From: Lachnoclostridium sp. UBA6558
Lineage (GTDB): Bacteria > Bacillota > Clostridia > Lachnospirales > Lachnospiraceae
Assembly: GCA_002434335.1 (NCBI GenBank)
Contig: DJJW01000099.1
Location: 1 to 7,504, forward strand
DNA length: 7,504 nt
Direction of reading: 5' to 3'
The notes below the pieces were generated by a model, which did no database searches, was not told the DNA's origin, and saw nothing but the letters and a program-made list of their open reading frames with translations. The translations under genes were made by a program, and so were the position numbers. Below are positions 5,549-7,504 of the stretch, piece by piece; position 1 is the stretch's first letter, and each line of letters starts with the position of its first letter.

Positions 5549-6145
5549 ATGATGCAAAGAATAATATTTGCCACAGGAAATGAGGGCAAAATGAAAGAAA
5601 TAAGAATGCTTTTAAAGGATCTGGACTGCCAGGTGCTATCTATGAAGGAAGCTGGTATAGATATTGATATAATAGAAGATGGTGACACCTTTGAAGCAAA
5701 TGCAATAATTAAAGCGAAAGCAATCATGGAAATGACAGGAGAGATAGTTCTGGCAGATGATTCAGGGCTGGAGGTGGATGCCATGGATAAAGGTCCAGGT
5801 GTTTATTCCGCACGTTTTATGGGTGAGGATACATCCTATGATATTAAGAACAATTATATACTGGACAGGTTAAAAGGACTCAAAGGCAGTGACAGGAGTG
5901 CCAGGTTCGTGTGTGTTATCGCTTGTGCTTTTCCTGATGGCAGAATTCTGACAACCAGAGGTGAATTTGAAGGTTTAATCGGTGATGCTATTTCCGGTGT
6001 AAATGGCTTTGGTTATGATCCTATATTCTGGGTGCCTGAGTACGGCTGTACTTCCGCTGATTTATCCCCCGAGATTAAGAATGAGGTAAGTCATAGAGGT
6101 AAAGCCTTAAGAGAAATGAAGGATAAACTGAAGGATTTAATGTAA
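5549..6145 (+). CDS. rdgB: RdgB/HAM1 family XTP/dITP diphosphatase
   Basis: The protein has 198 residues, the normal family length. It hydrolyses non-canonical purine nucleoside triphosphates (ITP, dITP, XTP) to monophosphate and pyrophosphate, keeping them out of DNA and RNA. Motifs are all present: nucleotide-binding FATGNEGK (7-14), metal/catalytic ADDSGLEVDA (69-78), GPGVYSARF (82-90), base-pocket NGFGYDPIF (152-160) and SHRGKAL (181-187). The start is one of two adjacent ATGs at 5549 and 5552. The ribosome binding site is weak (ATGGG at 5539-5543), unlike the strong sites of neighbouring genes, and a palindrome and a terminator hairpin lie just upstream. The next gene, 46 nt downstream, is a YsnB-type phosphoesterase. 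B. subtilis has the same adjacency (ysnA-ysnB), so the two probably form an operon. Confidence 0.95.
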   Translation: MMQRIIFATGNEGKMKEIRMLLKDLDCQVLSMKEAGIDIDIIEDGDTFEANAIIKAKAIMEMTGEIVLADDSGLEVDAMDKGPGVYSARFMGEDTSYDIKNNYILDRLKGLKGSDRSARFVCVIACAFPDGRILTTRGEFEGLIGDAISGVNGFGYDPIFWVPEYGCTSADLSPEIKNEVSHRGKALREMKDKLKDLM

Positions 6146-6191
6146 CAATAAATATCAACAGAAAGGGTATAATCGGGTCATAAAGGAATTT

Positions 6192-6674
6192 ATGAAAATA
6201 CTAATCGTAAGTGATACCCACGGAAGATTAAGCAATTTGGAAAAAGTTATTTCGAAGGTAAGCCCATTGGATTTAATGCTCCATTTAGGGGACTTTGAAA
6301 GTGGTGAAGACTATATTAGTTCTATAGCCTTTTGTCCCGTGGAATTTGTATCCGGAAACAATGATTTTTTTGCAGACGTACCAAGAGAGAAGATAATAAC
6401 GCTAGGCAGCCATACAATACTAATGACACATGGACACCGGTATGGTGTTAATTTCGGTACGGGAAGACTAAAAGAAGCAGCTCTTTTGCAAGGTGCAGAT
6501 ATTGTTTTGTATGGGCATACCCACAGACCCTCCATCGATTTGAGTACGGGGGTATGGGCTGTAAACCCTGGCAGCATCAGCCAACCCCGGCAGGAGAATG
6601 GTAAACCCTCTTATATTATTATGGAGATAGACGGCCAGGGAAAAGCCCATTTCAGCCTTAATTACCTGGCTTGA
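6192..6674 (+). CDS. ysnB: YfcE/YsnB/MJ0936-family metallophosphoesterase
   Basis: The protein has 160 residues, full length for this compact family of cytosolic calcineurin-like phosphodiesterases. The metal-binding motifs appear in order: SDTHG (D8, H10), HLGDFE (D34), SGNND (N57), MTHGH (H80) and YGHTHRP (H109, H111), with the family NPGS at 125-128. E. coli YfcE hydrolyses phosphodiester model substrates in vitro. The natural substrate is unknown. AAAGGAA at 6182-6188 serves the ATG at 6192. It follows rdgB by 46 nt with no terminator between, so co-transcription is likely. No clear terminator follows it before the tRNA promoter. Confidence 0.93.
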   Translation: MKILIVSDTHGRLSNLEKVISKVSPLDLMLHLGDFESGEDYISSIAFCPVEFVSGNNDFFADVPREKIITLGSHTILMTHGHRYGVNFGTGRLKEAALLQGADIVLYGHTHRPSIDLSTGVWAVNPGSISQPRQENGKPSYIIMEIDGQGKAHFSLNYLA

Positions 6675-6770
6675 GAGTCATTATTAATCCACGGAAATGC
6701 ATAAACAATAAGCCTTAAAATCTGCCAAGACAAGACATTGTAGAAAAATTTAAAAAAGTTTAAAAAGTTG

Positions 6771-6799
6771 TTGACAATTATGATGGCATAATATATAAT
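6771..6799 (+). promoter_or_regulatory. Strong sigma-A promoter of the tRNA operon
   Basis: Consensus TTGACA (6771-6776), a 17-nt spacer and consensus TATAAT (6794-6799). An A/T-tract region at about 6743-6768, with phased AAAA and TTT runs, resembles an UP element. Transcription should start near 6806, giving a leader of about 34 nt before tRNA-Pro. This is the strongest promoter in the window, as expected for stable RNA. Confidence 0.93.
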
Positions 6800-6839
6800 G
6801 ATTCTTGCGTCACGAAAGCCGCAAAAAATAAAAGCCTAA

Positions 6840-6914
6840 CGGGGTGTGGCGCAGCTTGGCTAGCGCGCTTGATTTGGGATCAAGAGGTCGCAGGTTCGAA
6901 TCCTGTCACCCCGA
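6840..6914 (+). tRNA. tRNA-Pro (anticodon TGG)
   Basis: The acceptor strands 6840-6846 and 6907-6913 pair fully, and the discriminator is A6914. The anticodon stem is 6868-6872 with 6880-6884, and the anticodon TGG is at 6875-6877. The T arm has TTCGAAT. CCA is not encoded. It is the first gene of the operon. Confidence 0.97.
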
Positions 6915-6955
6915 CTTTTACTTTTGTTAAGGTGGCTAAAGATAAAATTTTATAC

Positions 6956-7026
6956 GCGGGTGTAGTTCAATGGTAGAACACTAGCCTTCCAAGCTAGATA
7001 CGTGGGTTCGATTCCCATCACCCGCT
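6956..7026 (+). tRNA. tRNA-Gly (anticodon TCC)
   Basis: The acceptor strands 6956-6962 and 7019-7025 pair fully, and the discriminator is U (T7026), usual for bacterial glycine tRNA. The anticodon TCC at 6988-6990 lies in the loop 6986-6992. CCA is not encoded. The spacer from tRNA-Pro is 41 nt. Confidence 0.97.
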
Positions 7027-7047
7027 TGATGTATATAATATACATCA
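7027..7047. repeat. Inverted repeat in the Gly-Arg tRNA spacer
   Basis: A 10-bp perfect inverted repeat (7027-7036 with 7038-7047) around one central base fills most of the 26-nt spacer. In RNA it would form a stem of about 8 or 9 pairs directly after the tRNA-Gly discriminator base. It may help processing or keep neighbouring tRNAs from misfolding. Confidence 0.7.
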
Positions 7048-7052
7048 TATGT

Positions 7053-7126
7053 GTGCTAGTAGCTCAGTTGGATAGAGCAATGGCCTTCTAAGCCATGTGT
7101 CGGGGGTTCGAATCCCTTCTGGCACA
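7053..7126 (+). tRNA. tRNA-Arg (anticodon TCT)
   Basis: The acceptor strands 7053-7059 and 7119-7125 pair (one T:G), and the discriminator is A7126. The anticodon stem is 7080-7084 with 7092-7096, and the anticodon TCT at 7087-7089 reads AGA and AGG. These are common arginine codons in AT-rich genomes. CCA is not encoded. Confidence 0.97.
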
Positions 7127-7128
7127 TT

Positions 7129-7200
7129 TTATCTTGTAAAGACATGTATACGTCAGTTGATATCGACAGCTCCTGCGTAGGGTTAATGTGGACAAGATAA
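7129..7200 (+). other. Structured 90-nt spacer between tRNA-Arg and tRNA-His
   Basis: A perfect 9-bp stem (7129-7137 with 7192-7200) closes the spacer. Inside is a second stem: 7149-7152 and 7154-7156 pair with 7176-7179 and 7173-7175, with one bulged base. The spacer (7127-7216) is much longer than the others (41, 26, 16 and 51 nt). It contains no T-arm-like sequence, so it does not look like a decayed tRNA. Confidence 0.55.
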
Positions 7201-7216
7201 GGTGTTATTGTTTTAT

Positions 7217-7291
7217 GGTGGGTATAGCGCAGTTGGTTAGCGCGCCAGATTGTGGCTCTGGAGGCCAAGGGTTCGAATCCCTTTATCCACC
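7217..7291 (+). tRNA. tRNA-His (anticodon GTG)
   Basis: The acceptor strands 7218-7224 and 7284-7290 pair (one G:T). The extra 5' base G7217 faces discriminator C7291, the G-1:C73 pair that identifies tRNA-His. The anticodon GTG is at 7252-7254. CCA is not encoded. Confidence 0.97.
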
Positions 7292-7292
7292 T

Positions 7293-7306
7293 TGGTAATA
7301 GTACCA
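7293..7306. repeat. Short hairpin in the His-Gln tRNA spacer
   Basis: TGGTA (7293-7297) and TACCA (7302-7306) form a 5-bp stem with a 4-nt loop. It takes up 14 of the 16 spacer bases. Confidence 0.55.
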
Positions 7307-7307
7307 T

Positions 7308-7379
7308 TGGGCTGTCGCCAAGCGGTAAGGCACAGGACTTTGACTCCTGCAGTCGCTGGTTCAAATCCAGCCAGCCCAG
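7308..7379 (+). tRNA. tRNA-Gln (anticodon TTG)
   Basis: The acceptor strands 7308-7314 and 7372-7378 pair fully, including the weak U1:A72 pair typical of bacterial tRNA-Gln, and the discriminator is G7379. The anticodon TTG is at 7340-7342. The T loop is TTCAAAT. CCA is not encoded. Confidence 0.97.
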
Positions 7380-7430
7380 TCAGCCATCGCTGAAATCAGG
7401 GAACCTGCCGCGAATGGTGTTATACTATTT

Positions 7431-7503
7431 GGGATATTAGCTCAGTCGGTAGAGCACTTGACTTTTAATCAAGGTGTCCCGGGTTCGAATCCCGGATGTC
7501 TCA
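7431..7503 (+). tRNA. tRNA-Lys (anticodon TTT)
   Basis: The acceptor strands 7431-7437 and 7496-7502 pair with two G:T pairs, and the discriminator is A7503. The anticodon TTT is at 7464-7466. Only T7504 follows before the window ends, so CCA is not encoded, and the operon may continue beyond the window. The 51-nt spacer from tRNA-Gln contains two small hairpins (7380-7393, and a 4-bp stem just after it). Confidence 0.97.
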
Positions 7504-7504
7504 T

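Noticed and set aside
7056..7440. Open frames of 62 to 102 codons over the tRNA cluster
   Set aside because: They run through well-formed tRNA genes, and the translations reflect tRNA sequence.

Overview
The window suggests a low-GC, endospore-forming member of the Clostridia, probably Lachnospiraceae-like. The basis is AT-rich intergenic DNA, strong AGGAGG-type ribosome binding sites, a small Asn/Ser/Thr-rich gene behind a sigma-G-type promoter, a HAAS/DUF1700 membrane protein, and an rdgB-ysnB gene pair typical of Firmicutes. The genus is inference only. All genes identified lie on the + strand.

Layout. Positions 1-107 hold the end of a tRNA-Arg(ACG), whose first 7 nt lie outside the window, and its terminator. 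A non-coding leader with a candidate promoter precedes a HAAS/DUF1700 membrane protein (488-1009). About 900 bp of very AT-rich DNA follows with no convincing gene. It contains a degenerate 19-bp tandem array, a 46-bp tandem duplication and a GC-rich hairpin that may belong to a structured RNA. A 57-residue spore-type protein (1908-2081) has its own sigma-G-type promoter and terminator. Next come a single-domain rhodanese (2242-2544), a THUMP-domain rRNA methyltransferase (2671-3834) with a good sigma-A promoter and an unusually long terminator hairpin, and a membrane-anchored N-acetylmuramoyl-L-alanine amidase (4112-5311).

The 237-bp gap after the amidase is packed with inverted repeats. It holds two copies of a palindromic element and a terminator-like hairpin in front of rdgB (5549-6145, ITP/XTP pyrophosphatase) and ysnB/yfcE (6192-6674, metallophosphoesterase). 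A near-consensus sigma-A promoter (6771-6799) then drives a tRNA operon, Pro(TGG)-Gly(TCC)-Arg(TCT)-His(GTG)-Gln(TTG)-Lys(TTT), which reaches the window end. Most of its spacers can form hairpins, and no tRNA in the window encodes its CCA end.

The genes are mostly housekeeping: translation and rRNA modification, nucleotide-pool cleaning and cell-wall hydrolysis, plus one sporulation gene. I found no CRISPR array, insertion sequence, phage module or defence system. The least explained parts are non-coding: 1010-1720 and 5312-5548, and the tRNA spacers.
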